From positions 558,001 to 622,000 of the forward strand of contig JBMNNE010000002.1 of assembly GCA_050953805.1 (NCBI GenBank): a stretch of 64,000 nt of DNA, given 5' to 3'. The stretch comes from DUQW01 sp050953805 (GTDB lineage: Bacteria > Bacillota_I > Bacilli_A > Acholeplasmatales > Acholeplasmataceae). The stretch's first letter is position 1, and each line of letters begins with the position of its first letter. Shown one piece after another: positions 42,846 to 54,300 of the stretch. Made by a program: the position numbers and the translations under genes. Below the pieces are notes generated by a model that was given only the letters and a program-made list of their open reading frames with translations, had not been told where the DNA came from and did no database searches.

Positions 42846-44264
42846 ATGTATCGTAAAACTAAAATCGTTTGCACAATTGGTCCAGCATCAGAATCACCAA
42901 AAATTATTGAAAAATTAATTTTAGCTGGAATGAATGTCGCAAGACTAAATTTTTCTCATGGAACTCATGAAGAACATTTAGCTAAAATTAACACAATTAG
43001 AGAGGTCAGTAAAAAACTTAATCGTTATGTTGGTATTCTATTAGACACTAAAGGTCCTGAAATTAGAACAGGTCAATTTGAAAATGGATCAGTTAGATAT
43101 AAAAGAGGAGAAGTCATTAAAATTTTCCAAAAACCAATGTTAGGTAATAAGGAAGGATTCCATATTCCAACTCCTGAATTATTTACTGACGTCGGCATTA
43201 ATGATTACATTTTAGTTGATGATGGAAAGATTAGATTAAATGTAATCGATAAACAACCAGATTATTTAGTAGTTGAAGTAATGAATAGCGGTGTCATTAG
43301 TGACCGTAAAGGAATTAATACTCCAGGAGTTCATATTAGTATTCCATTTATTAGCAAGAAAGACGCTGAAGATATCGCATTTGCGGCTAAAGCTGATGTC
43401 GATATGATTGCTTTATCATTTGTTAGAAATAAAGACGATGTTAACTCAATTAGAAGCATTTTAAAATATTTAGATGCTGGTGATATTGAGATTATTTCTA
43501 AAATTGAATCGCAAGCAGCAATGGATAATATTGATGAAATTTTAGATGTTAGTGATGGTATTATGGTTGCTAGAGGGGATTTAGGAGTTGAAGTTTCACT
43601 CCAATTAGTTCCACTTTATCAAAAGAAAATGATTCAAAAAGCTAACGAAAGAGGGAAGCCAGTTATTACTGCTACCCATATGTTAGAATCAATGATTATG
43701 AATCCAAGACCAACAAGAGCAGAAGCAAGTGATGTGGCTAATGCTATCCTTGATGGAAGTGATGCTATTATGTTATCTGGTGAAACAGCATCTGGAGAAT
43801 ATCCAATTGAATCAGTTCAAACGATGGATATTATTGCAAAAGCCATTGAACCAACAATTAACTATGAAGCAGTTTTAGATAAAGCGATTGACTCTAGCCA
43901 AGCAACTGTAAATGATGCTATTGGTTCAACTTCAAGTCAAATGACATTAATGCTTCCAGATGTTAAAGCAATTGTTGCTTTTACAGAGACTGGTGGGACA
44001 CCAAAACGTTTATGTAAATTTAGACCGAGTGTTCCAGTAATTGCTATTACTAAAGCTAAAAAAACTTGTACCAAGATGACATATTATTGGGGTGTACTAA
44101 CAATATTTAGAGATGATTACACCGATTTCTTATCATATGACCGTGTTGCTAATGAAGTAGTAAAAGAGCTTGGATTTAAACCTGGAGACAAAATTATTAT
44201 TACTAGTGGATATGCTCAGCAACATGGTTCAACGAACACAATTAGAGTTATCGATGTTAAATAA
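42846..44264 (+). CDS. pyk: Pyruvate kinase
   Basis: 472 residues, the standard short bacterial form without the extra C-terminal PEP-utiliser domain of Bacillus Pyk. It makes ATP and pyruvate from PEP. Motifs: CTIGPASES, MNVARLNFSHG, LDTKGPEIRTG, the catalytic lysine in IISKIESQ, MVARGDLGVE, and TATHMLESMI plus SGETASGEYP. CAAAGGGGTG is the ribosome site. A single-gene unit with its own promoter and terminator. Confidence 0.97.
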   Translation: MYRKTKIVCTIGPASESPKIIEKLILAGMNVARLNFSHGTHEEHLAKINTIREVSKKLNRYVGILLDTKGPEIRTGQFENGSVRYKRGEVIKIFQKPMLGNKEGFHIPTPELFTDVGINDYILVDDGKIRLNVIDKQPDYLVVEVMNSGVISDRKGINTPGVHISIPFISKKDAEDIAFAAKADVDMIALSFVRNKDDVNSIRSILKYLDAGDIEIISKIESQAAMDNIDEILDVSDGIMVARGDLGVEVSLQLVPLYQKKMIQKANERGKPVITATHMLESMIMNPRPTRAEASDVANAILDGSDAIMLSGETASGEYPIESVQTMDIIAKAIEPTINYEAVLDKAIDSSQATVNDAIGSTSSQMTLMLPDVKAIVAFTETGGTPKRLCKFRPSVPVIAITKAKKTCTKMTYYWGVLTIFRDDYTDFLSYDRVANEVVKELGFKPGDKIIITSGYAQQHGSTNTIRVIDVK

Positions 44265-44290
44265 GGCTTGCCAAAAGCCTTATTTTTTTT
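44260..44290 (+). terminator. Terminator of pyk
   Basis: AATAAGGCTT (44260-44269), GCCAA, AAGCCTTATT (44275-44284), then a T tract. Confidence 0.93.
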
Positions 44291-44300
44291 GACATTTAAG

Positions 44301-44350
44301 TTGAACTAAAATTGTTAAACTTGAACTAAATTATATCTCTATGATATAAT
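44301..44350 (+). promoter_or_regulatory. rpmG promoter with a direct repeat
   Basis: TTGAAC (44321-44326), an 18-bp spacer and TATAAT (44345-44350). The 10-mer TTGAACTAAA occurs at 44301-44310 and again at 44321-44330, exactly 20 bp apart (two helical turns), the second copy covering the -35 box. Confidence 0.55.
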
Positions 44351-44376
44351 ATAAAACGGTATTGGAGGGATTGAAT

Positions 44377-44526
44377 GTGAGAGAGAAAGTAAAGTTAATC
44401 TGTACTGAATGCGGAGAAGAAAATTATTATACAGACAAGAACAAAAAGAATACACCAAATCGTTTGGAAATGAAAAAGTATTGCCCTAGAGAACGTAAAG
44501 TTACTCTACATCGTGAGAAGAGATAG
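44377..44526 (+). CDS. rpmG: 50S ribosomal protein L33
   Basis: 49 residues. GTG 44377 lies 8 bases after GGAGG (44364-44368); an ATG two bases earlier runs straight into TGA. The product reads REKVKLICTECGEENYY, then NRLEMKKYCPRERKVTLH. It keeps the first zinc pair CTEC but only one cysteine of the second pair, since the usual CPRC is CPRE. That places it between zinc-binding and zinc-free L33 types. It is short and easy to miss, but flanked by a promoter and a terminator. Confidence 0.95.
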   Translation: MREKVKLICTECGEENYYTDKNKKNTPNRLEMKKYCPRERKVTLHREKR

Positions 44527-44551
44527 ACTATTCATTCTGAATAGTTTTTTT
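44527..44551 (+). terminator. Terminator of rpmG
   Basis: ACTATTCA (44527-44534), TTC, TGAATAGT (44538-44545), then T tract directly after the stop codon. Confidence 0.92.
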
Positions 44552-44567
44552 CTGTTTTAAAAACATT

Positions 44568-45176
44568 ATGATAGCAGAATTTAAGAGTAACGAAGGCTAT
44601 GCTAATAGCTATGTTATCTGTCGATTTCACGAATGCATAATTATTAATCCTTCACACAGCTACGAAAGTATTATTAGCTACGTTGGAGCTAGAAATATCA
44701 TCGGATTGTTCGTTACCGAGGTTTCAAAACACACAATTGATCAAATTGGGTACTATCAAGTGCCGTTATACCTTACAAAACAGCATTATGAAGCGATTAA
44801 AAGCGAAAATATAATTGATGGCTACAGATATTCGAAAGAATATCCTTTTTATTTGGAGAAAATAAATGTTCAAAAAATCGAAGAAGAAAAAATTTTTTTA
44901 ATTGGTGATTTAGAGTTAAAAATTCATATGATAAATGGCTTAATAAAGCCAGTAACTGTTTTTGAGTTAGAAGACAATTTATTTGTTGGAAACCTATTTG
45001 ATGATAAAAAAATAGCTAAAAAAGCTACTTATAAGGGCGCAATTTATGATTTAAAGCGGTCAATTACTAAATTTGTAGGTTTTTCGGACTACTATACCCT
45101 ATATCACAGTTATAGGGGCAAAAATTCGTTAAAAAATGAAAAAATAATTAATTTTGACTTTAACCGCTGGGTATAG
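44568..45176 (+). CDS. Metallo-beta-lactamase-fold protein lacking the metal site
   Basis: 202 residues. The beginning (EFKSNEGYANSYVICRFHECIIINPSHSYESIISYV) follows the first strands of glyoxalase II-type MBL proteins, including the asparagine-strand and the INPS in place of IDPG. Where the metal motif THxHxDH belongs the sequence is VTEVSKHTID, so four of five ligands are missing. The later metal positions (PGHT, GHG) are also lost. It is probably a non-enzymatic relative. No ribosome site is visible before ATG 44568, close behind the rpmG terminator, so the start or expression mode is unsure. No neighbour suggests a role. Confidence 0.6.
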   Translation: MIAEFKSNEGYANSYVICRFHECIIINPSHSYESIISYVGARNIIGLFVTEVSKHTIDQIGYYQVPLYLTKQHYEAIKSENIIDGYRYSKEYPFYLEKINVQKIEEEKIFLIGDLELKIHMINGLIKPVTVFELEDNLFVGNLFDDKKIAKKATYKGAIYDLKRSITKFVGFSDYYTLYHSYRGKNSLKNEKIINFDFNRWV

Positions 45177-45193
45177 CGATTAACGGCATAAAA

Positions 45194-45214
45194 ATGACCC
45201 AAATTTCAGGTCAT
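45194..45214. repeat. Small palindrome after the MBL-like gene
   Basis: ATGACC (45194-45199) and GGTCAT (45209-45214) separated by 9 bases, with no T tract after it. It could be an operator or a weak terminator. Confidence 0.3.
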
Positions 45215-45233
45215 GAAAAACAAAAAGTTACAA

Positions 45234-45268
45234 ATACCCTTTATTTTATAAATAAAATAGGGTATAAT
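45234..45268 (+). promoter_or_regulatory. Promoter of the giant surface protein gene with a large inverted repeat
   Basis: The -10 TATAAT is at 45263-45268. A 14-bp hairpin with a 2-base bulge overlaps it: ATACCCT (45234-45240) and ATTTTAT (45243-45249) pair with ATAAAAT (45252-45258) and AGGGTAT (45259-45265). The -35 region is poor (TTTATT). The string AAAATAGGGTATAATA (45254-45269) is also present at the rny promoter. A regulator binding the palindrome is plausible but not shown. Confidence 0.5.
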
Positions 45269-45345
45269 AGTGTCACGATAGAATGTTTGTGGAATATTCT
45301 CAGAAAAATATGACTATTAAATAGTTAGAAAACGGAGGCTATTTT

Positions 45346-48300
45346 ATGGGAAGATTAAGACTTTTTAGAACATTCTTTATTATGGTTGCTCTATTTATTG
45401 GAGCACTCGGAGTTAAATACTTATACGATAAGAATAAAGAAAATGTTAAGAAATTACTAGAGATAAAAGAATCGATAAAGATTCATTATCATTTAGGAGA
45501 CAGTGAGAGCAATGTATCTCACGATGTTACCCTACCTCAATATGTAGATGGCGTTGAAATCAAATGGTATTCTAGCAATCCAAATGTTTTAGCCATTGAC
45601 GATGATCAGGGTATCATTACGACAACGGAGACGGATAAAACTGTTACTTTAACCGCGACCTTCCAGCGATATGGAAAAAGCGAATTAAAGTCCTTCAACC
45701 TAATAATTAAAAATGAGCGCTACCTTATCCAATTTGAAGGATTTGAGCGCTTTAATTCTTATGTAGGGCAAGGTGGCGTGGTTGAGTTACCTCCTGAACC
45801 GGAACAAGATGGATATGAATTCCAATATTGGTCAACTTCGGAAGATGGAGAACCATATGATTTCAATGGAGATAATCCGGGGGGTGTTACACTCTATCCG
45901 GTTTTTGTCGCTAATTCGAATATTGAGTACAAAGTTGAACATTATTTTGAAAATGGCAATGGTACTTATTCTTTAAGCGAGACTGTTGAACTCACTGGTA
46001 AGACTGATCAATTAGTTGTCGCCGAACTTCTTCAAAGAGAAGGGTATGAAAAATGTAATACGCTTAACTCGAAAGAAGAAGGTAAGATTTTAGCAGATGG
46101 TAGTCTAGTCTTAAAAGTTTACTACTGTTTAGTTAAGTATGAAGTTCACTTTGAATTGGGTTTAGGCGAAGGCAACTTCCCTAAAACCTTTTATAAACAT
46201 GGAACAGTAATACCTAAACCATTAACTCTACCAACTGCAACCGGTAGACACTTTACTCATTGGTCATTAGAACCAAATGGAACTGCATTCAACTTTAATC
46301 AAAAATTAAATCGTAATGTGACATTATATGCTGTCTATGACAAAAATTTATATGATGTCAAATTTTACAATGGAGAGACTTTGTTAGTCACTCAAAAAGT
46401 CTTCTATCAGGATAGTGCCTCCCTACCAAATATTATTCCTGAAAAAGAAGGATATGATTTTATTGGTTGGGATCACAACTTACAAAATATAACAGGCAAC
46501 GTTGATATCTATGCTCAATTTGAAATTAAAGTTCACATTATTTATTTTTATGACAACAACAACTGGCCACTATCGATTGTTAATGCGGAACATTTTAGCG
46601 ATGTCACTCCACCAGCAGCTCCAGAAGTTGAAGGACACGATTTTATTGGTTGGGATCATGACTTAACGAGTATTAGTTCTTCAATGATTGTTAAACCACT
46701 TTATAAAAAACAAACTTACGAAGTTAATTTTTATGTTGATGATCATTTAGTTGATACGCAAGAGGTTCGCTATAACGAATCAGCAACTCCACCACTTGCT
46801 AGTGAATTTGAGCATTTGATTACTGAAAAGAATAATCAACCACAATTCACTTATACCTTTACTGGTTGGAATCAATCAACCCAACAAATTAAAGGTGACA
46901 CTGATGTCATCGCTAAATTTGATGTTGTTACTAACAAATATCAATTTAAGTTCTTTGATGAAGATGGCGTCACTATTTTAAAAGAAGGAATACTTGAATA
47001 CGGAAAACTGATTACACCTCCAGCTCAAAACCCTCAAAAAATGCGCGATGAACAATACACATATACTTTCGAAGAATATGTTGGTTTTGAAGGAAATGAA
47101 AAGATTGTTGGCGATATTACCTTTACTGCTAAATACTCGAAACAATTAAATGTTTTTGTTGTTAATTTCTATGTTGACGGAACACTTAAACGTAGTGAAG
47201 AAGTCAGATATGGTTATGATGCTACTCCTCCGGTAGTTGAAAAACCTCAAACTATTTCACAAACCTTTACCTTTGATGGATGGGATCGTGATTATACTTT
47301 TGTTAAAACTAATTTAGATGTTCACGCTAAATTTATCGTTGAACCAAGAAAATATACAATTACCTTTGCCGATGACCTAGGTAATGCCTATGATGTTAAA
47401 GAATGGAATTATAATCAAACCCCAATCTATGAGGGTACTCCATATAAAGAAGGAGGACCAGGATATAGTTATGTCTTTACTGGTTGGACTCCACAAGTTA
47501 GTCAAGTTAATGCCGATAGAACATATCATGCTAATTTCCAAAAAATCATTGGTACTTACAAAGTAGAATTTTATGTCGGTTATGACAAGGTAGCGGAAAC
47601 TAGAGTTGAATATGGTAATGAAGCTTTCTATCCATACCATATTAACCCTAGGAAGAATGCAACCGATCAATATAGTTATATCTTTACTGGTTGGGATAAA
47701 CCACTAACCAATATTACTAAAGATACAAAAGTAGTGGCTGAATTTGATGAGATAGTTAACCAATATAGTTATCAAATCATTTCAAACAATCAAATCATTA
47801 AATACGGAAGAGTTGACTATGGAACTGCAATTCCAGAAGTTCCAAATGATCCGGATAATAAATTTGGGTATCACTTTATCGAATGGAGAAGTGATAATCA
47901 ATCATTCAGTTTTACTACTCCAATTAAGAAAGACACTGTCATCGAAGCTTATTTCGAAATTAATCGTTACCTAATTAAATTTGTGAATTATGATGATCAA
48001 ATTATTGAGTCAATTAGTAACATTGAACACGGAATAGTACCAGTATTCCCAGGAACTACTCCAACTAAACCAAGCGATGATGTTTACAACTATCATTTCA
48101 GTGGCTGGGATTCAGCGATTGTTCCGGCTACATCTGATAAGATTTATAAGGCTCAATTTTCCAAAACTTATCGCATTTTCACAATTAAATTTTACGACTA
48201 TGATAATACATTGTTAGAAACAATTACTAATGTTACTTATGGTAAAATTCCAGAAATAGCTGATCCATTACGAGAGGAAAATGAAGAATGGATTTACACT

Positions 48301-51300
48301 TTTGCTGGATGGTCACCACAAGTAACTGCCGCAACTAAAGATACATCATATAAAGCAACCTACTCTCAAGTCAAACAAAAATATGATATTAAATTCGTAG
48401 TTGAAGGTGTTCAAGTTAAAGAATTAACGTTAGATCATGGAACACCATTCTCATATGGTGAAGATCCAAAGAAAGCTTCAACCGCTAAATATGACTATCC
48501 GTTTGCTGGATGGTCTACCACTGAAGATGGAGAAGCTTTATCAAGCTTACCATCAGTTACTGGTGATGTAACTTATTATGCTATCTTCCCACCAAAACTT
48601 CGCTCTTACACAGTAACATGGAAGTATGTTCAAGGAACCGAAGCGAAAACTGAAGAAGTTCCTTTAAATTATGGGACAAAACCAACCCATATTGATCCAT
48701 CTAAGGATCGAGATCCAGAATACACTTATAAATTTGAAGGTTGGACAACTAATGGTGTAGATTTAATTGATCTAGAATTAGAAGAAGTCACTGGACCAAT
48801 TACATATACTGCTTATTATAGTAAGGAAGCAAATCCATACGAGATTACTTTTGACTCTAAAGGTGGTACAGCAAAAGATGATATCGAGACTCATTTTGAT
48901 GCAACTATCACTTTACCAGAAGATCCAACTTTATACGGATATACTTTTGCTGGCTGGTGGTATTCAGACGAGGGCATAGAAAAACAATTTGCTTACACTA
49001 AAATGCCTGCTAAAAATTTAGATTTATATGCTAAGTGGAATATTGTTCAATTTACTATTACTTTTGACTCTAATGGTGGTAGTGAAGTAACTTCAATTAC
49101 TGATGACTACAATAAAAATGTTCAAACATTTGCCGAACCAACAAGATACGGATACGACTTTGCGGGTTGGTATATTGGCGTAGATGAACAAACTACACCA
49201 TTTACTATTACTGAAGATGTGATCTTATTGGCTCATTGGGACAAGAAAGAATACACTTTATCATTTGATTCAAGTGGTGGTAGTGAAGTAACCCCAATTA
49301 CTGATGTCTATGAAACTAAGGTCAGTGAATTTGAACAACCAACGAAAGAAGGTTACACCTTCATTGGTTGGTACATTGGTGAAGTTAAACAAAAATTACC
49401 ATTTACGATTACTAAAGATGTAACATTATTAGCACACTGGATTATTAACAACCACAAAATCACATTTAATAGTAATGGTGGTAGTACCGTAGTATCTCAA
49501 TCTTATAATTATGATGACCCAATTAATCTACCACATAATCCAACTAAAATCGGATTTGATTTTGCCGGCTGGTATTTAGATAGTGATTTAACTATTGCAT
49601 TTAATTACTCTAATATGCCAGACAAACCTCTAACCTTGTATGCTGATTGGTTAAGAAATACATACGATATTACTTACTATTTACAAGGTGGAAGACTTAA
49701 TGTTAAGCCTGAAACAGCTCAATATAAAGAAGAAGTTACTTTTGACCGTGAATTATATCCAACTAGAACAGGATACTATTTCATGGGCTGGAAAGTTATC
49801 GGAAGAGAAGACTTAACTAACGCTTTCGATTTTACTCTTATCATCGAAAATGATATTTCACTAGTAGCTAATTGGTTAGAAAAGAATAAGACCATTAATG
49901 AATTTGTCAACAGCAAATCTCAAGAAGTCTTAACCTCTCTAGATATAGCTAATGTTTTAGAGTTACACCAAAATGGTCCACTTAATTGGAATATCAATAT
50001 CTTAGATCCACATCAATTAGTAGATACTTATCTAACAGATTTAGAAGTGGCTCTCGCTAATATTTATGATGATACTGATACTTGGATTGAAGTCGTTACT
50101 CAACCGACAACTAATGAAGAAACTAGATTCTTAGATTTAGTCAATCAACAAATTACATTAAGAGTTAGTCATCAAATTCATGATTGCGATAATACTGTTG
50201 AAACTAGAATAATTACCATTCAATTTAAGAAAGACTTCCACGAAGTCTTGTTTAAGGCTGGTCAAAAAATTGATGATGAAGTCTTTAACTTAAATACAAT
50301 GTTAAGTATTAGAAATCGTCAATTAGATGATCAAAATAAACTATATATTTTAAAAGCTAACAATACCATTATCCTTGATATCGCTAATCTACCTGACAAC
50401 TACATTGTCAATAAGATTAACTTATTTGATGGTATTGTTAATACAACTGTTACTCCAGACAGTGTAGTAACAATTGATATTACACGAGATACAACAGTTA
50501 CTATATCAATTGAACTGATGACTTATGAAGTTACTTTTGATATTAACGGTTTTGCTATCTCACAACCAGCTGTTCAATATGTGAAACACGGTTATAAAGC
50601 GATGAATCCTTACTTCGCTTACAAGAGTGGATATACACAAGGCTGGTATTTAAGTACGGGACTAGAACCTGATGATTATATGCATCTTGACATAGAAAAT
50701 ATACCTGATGAAATGGTGGATATGTTTTTAACTACATATAATTTCAACGCCCCAATAACATCTAGTATAACAATTGTCTATTATGAAAATCCGACTATTT
50801 CTACTGCCTTTGATAAAGCGTTAGAGACTTTTGAATCACCAGATTATCCAGAAGCATGGAAGCGAAATTACGGTACTGAAGATGATCCTAACGTTAAACA
50901 GTTCGCAGATATTAGAATTAATGAAACTCCTTATTTATTAAACGGAAATGTAACATATGATGTTGATATTGATGTTTATGATAAGAATGTAACATTAATT
51001 GAAGCCGTGTTTGGAATTGCTGAAACTGAAATGACTGAGATGTTAAAATTACTAGAAGATGCGGAATTATCACCAGGAATGGTTCAAATTTTAGATGCGA
51101 TTGAATCAAGTGGAGCTAGCTATTTTAGCATTCCATTAGATATTGAAGATATAAACACAAGTTTAGCATACGATCGTGCTTTAGCAGTAACTGATATTTT
51201 ATATGATGCAGGCCATATGATCTCATTTATCGGTGATATTATGAGTTTAGATGAAGATAGGGCCTTAAAATTCATTGCAGCTGTATTTGGTAGAACTTTG

Positions 51301-54300
51301 GCTAACTTAGAAAGAAGTGGTAAGAGTCCGGGCCTTAATGATTTATTAAATTCATCAATGAGCGCCTTAATGAACGGATTATATCCAATTCATTTATATA
51401 CTAATGTTAATGAAATTCCTATCTACTTAGGAAGTCTAAAGGTCGAATTTTATCAAACACATGTTGATGTAACTTCAACATTTGATGTTCAACCGGCATA
51501 TGGATTAAATAACTTAATTTATATTTATGAAGATGTAACTACTCCGGTTAAATCTTCATTACACGAAATAGAAGAATTAGAACACGGTTCAAAATATGTC
51601 TTAGAATTAAATTTACCAACTACATTTGAACTAGTAGATATAACCTTAAACAATGTATCGATTAAAGATGAATTTGAATTAGGAAAATATAAATTCATTC
51701 CTGAAGAAAATCAAGTCTTTGATATTGTAATTAAAGAGAAATATCAAATCAATTATTACAATGATGCTGGTGATACAGTAATCAAATCAGAAGAATTGCT
51801 ATATGGTGAAGCGATTACTGTTCCAGATGATCAAGTTAAATTAGGTTATACATTCTTAGGTTGGTTTATCGATGAAGATAGTAGCCAAAAAGTCGATAAC
51901 AATCATTTGGCTGATGCCAATATTGACGTACATCCAATGTTTGTTATCAATGATATTGAAGATTTATCAATATTAGGTAATCCAACTAAAGTGTATGATG
52001 GTTCTCCACTTGATTTAGAAGTGGTCTTTAGCCATGATTTAAGTAACCTAGCTACAATCACTTGGACTAAGGGTGATGATATAGTTAGCGAGACTAAAGA
52101 CTTATCTTTAACTAATGTTTTAGAATCTGGAACTTATGTAGTTACAGTAACTATTACTCATGAAGGTAATGAAACTACTGCAAGTAGTCAAATTGTTGTG
52201 GTAATTTCTAAAGCTACCTATGATTTAGGAATTTTAACTTACAAAGATACCTTTACTTATAATAAAACTATTCATGAGCTTGAAATTACTAGCGAACTTC
52301 CAGATGGAGTAACCGTAAGTTATCAAAATAATGAAAATGTTAATGCTGGAACGCATAATGTTACGATTGAGTTTGATGGCGACTACGATAACTATAACAA
52401 AATCCCAGATATCATCAAGGCATTAATAATTAATAAAGCAAAAGCAACTTTAGTAATTGATAATCAATCAACTGTTTATGGAGAAACATTAGCTACATTA
52501 ACCGCAACTCCAGGTGGCATCTTAGAAGGCGATACTTTAGAGTTCACATTATCTAAAGCTGGTGCAAATATAGTAGGAACATATGCAATTACCGCTAATA
52601 TTCCAGAACAAAACTATAATGTTACAGTTACCAATGGAGTTTATGAAATTACTAAAGCTACTTATGATATGACTAATGTAACTTTTGATAGTGATTCAAA
52701 AGTTTATAATCGTCAAATTCAAAAACTATTAATCAGTGGTAATTTACCTGATGGAGTTAGTGTTACATACGATAATAACGAAAACATGATTGTTGGTACT
52801 TATACAGTAACAGCTAACTTTGCAGGAGATGCCCATAATTACTATCCAATTGATAGTAAACAAGCGACTCTAGAAATTACTAAGGCAACTCACAATATGG
52901 CGGGAGTCTCATTTAACAATTTAGTTGTTGATTATAACGGATTCGCCCATGTTATTACCTTAACTGGAGATCTTCCAGAAGGAGTCGAGGTAGAATATAC
53001 CAATAACGAACACATCAATGCTGGTAGTTATGAAGCAATTGCTACATTTATTATTGATACTCACAACTACAACAGCATTGAGGAAATGAAAGCCACCTTA
53101 ACGATTAATCAAATTGATCCACTACTAACTGGTAATAGTTTAGAAACACCATATGATGGCGAAGATCATTCAATCGTTGGTGGGTTAAATCATCAAGAAA
53201 AACAATTAGAATATACATATAATGGTGTGACTAAAGGGGAACCATTTAAGTTTAAAGACGCTGGAGTCTATCATATAACCATTTCAGTAGCAGCATCTAC
53301 TAACTATCGTGCCGCTTCGAAAGAAGTAGTCTTAATTATTAATAAGATAGATGCTACTTTAGTCATTGAAAATAAGACATCAATTTACGGTGAAGATTTA
53401 GAAACATTAACCGCTATTTCTGGCGGATTAATTCCTGGTGATGAGTTAGTTTATACGCTATCAAAAGCTGCTGGAGATAATGTTGGTAATTATGTCATTA
53501 GTGCTGATGTTCCAGATCAAACAAACTATAATGTCACCGTTACCGAAGGTGTTTATATCATCACTAAAGCAACTTATGATATGAGTAATGTGACATTTGT
53601 TGATGATAATACTAGAGTTTATAATGGTCAAGTTCAAAAGATGGCAATTACTGGTGACCTACCTGAAGGATTAAAAGTTGCTTATTTGAATAACGAAAAC
53701 ATAGTCGTTGGTACTTATAATGTTACTGCTGTATTTAGTGGTGATTATCAAAACTATTTCTTTGTTCCAAATTTAACAGCTAAACTAACCATTAATAAAG
53801 CAACTCACGACATGTCAAATGTCTCATTTAACAATGCGATTGTTGATTATAACGGCCAAGCTCAAAGTATTTTCTTGACTGGAACCATTCCACAAGGAGT
53901 CCAAGTTACATATTCTAATAACGGTAAGGTTCATGCTGGTGAACACGAAGTAGTAGCATCATTTACTGTTGATACTCACAACTACAACAGTATTGATGAT
54001 ATGAAAGCGACTTTAACGATCAACCGAATTGATCCAACGATTACCGCTAACAATTTAGAAGTAACATACAACGGTGAAAATCGTTCAATTACTGGTACGT
54101 TAAATCACGAAGAAGCAACCCTAAAATATACCTATGATGGCGTTACCAAAGATGAGACATTTAAGTTTAAGGATGCTGGAGTATATACTATAACCATTTC
54201 AGTAGTAGCAACAACTAATTATAATTCAGCTACTAAAGAAGTAACCTTAACAATCAATAAAGCTAACGCAACGTTAGTTATTGAAAATAAGACATCAGTT

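Noticed and set aside
47377..47670. Frames on either strand inside the giant gene (also 45773, 50918)
   Set aside because: They arise from repeat composition of the long gene; no ribosome sites and no recognisable products.
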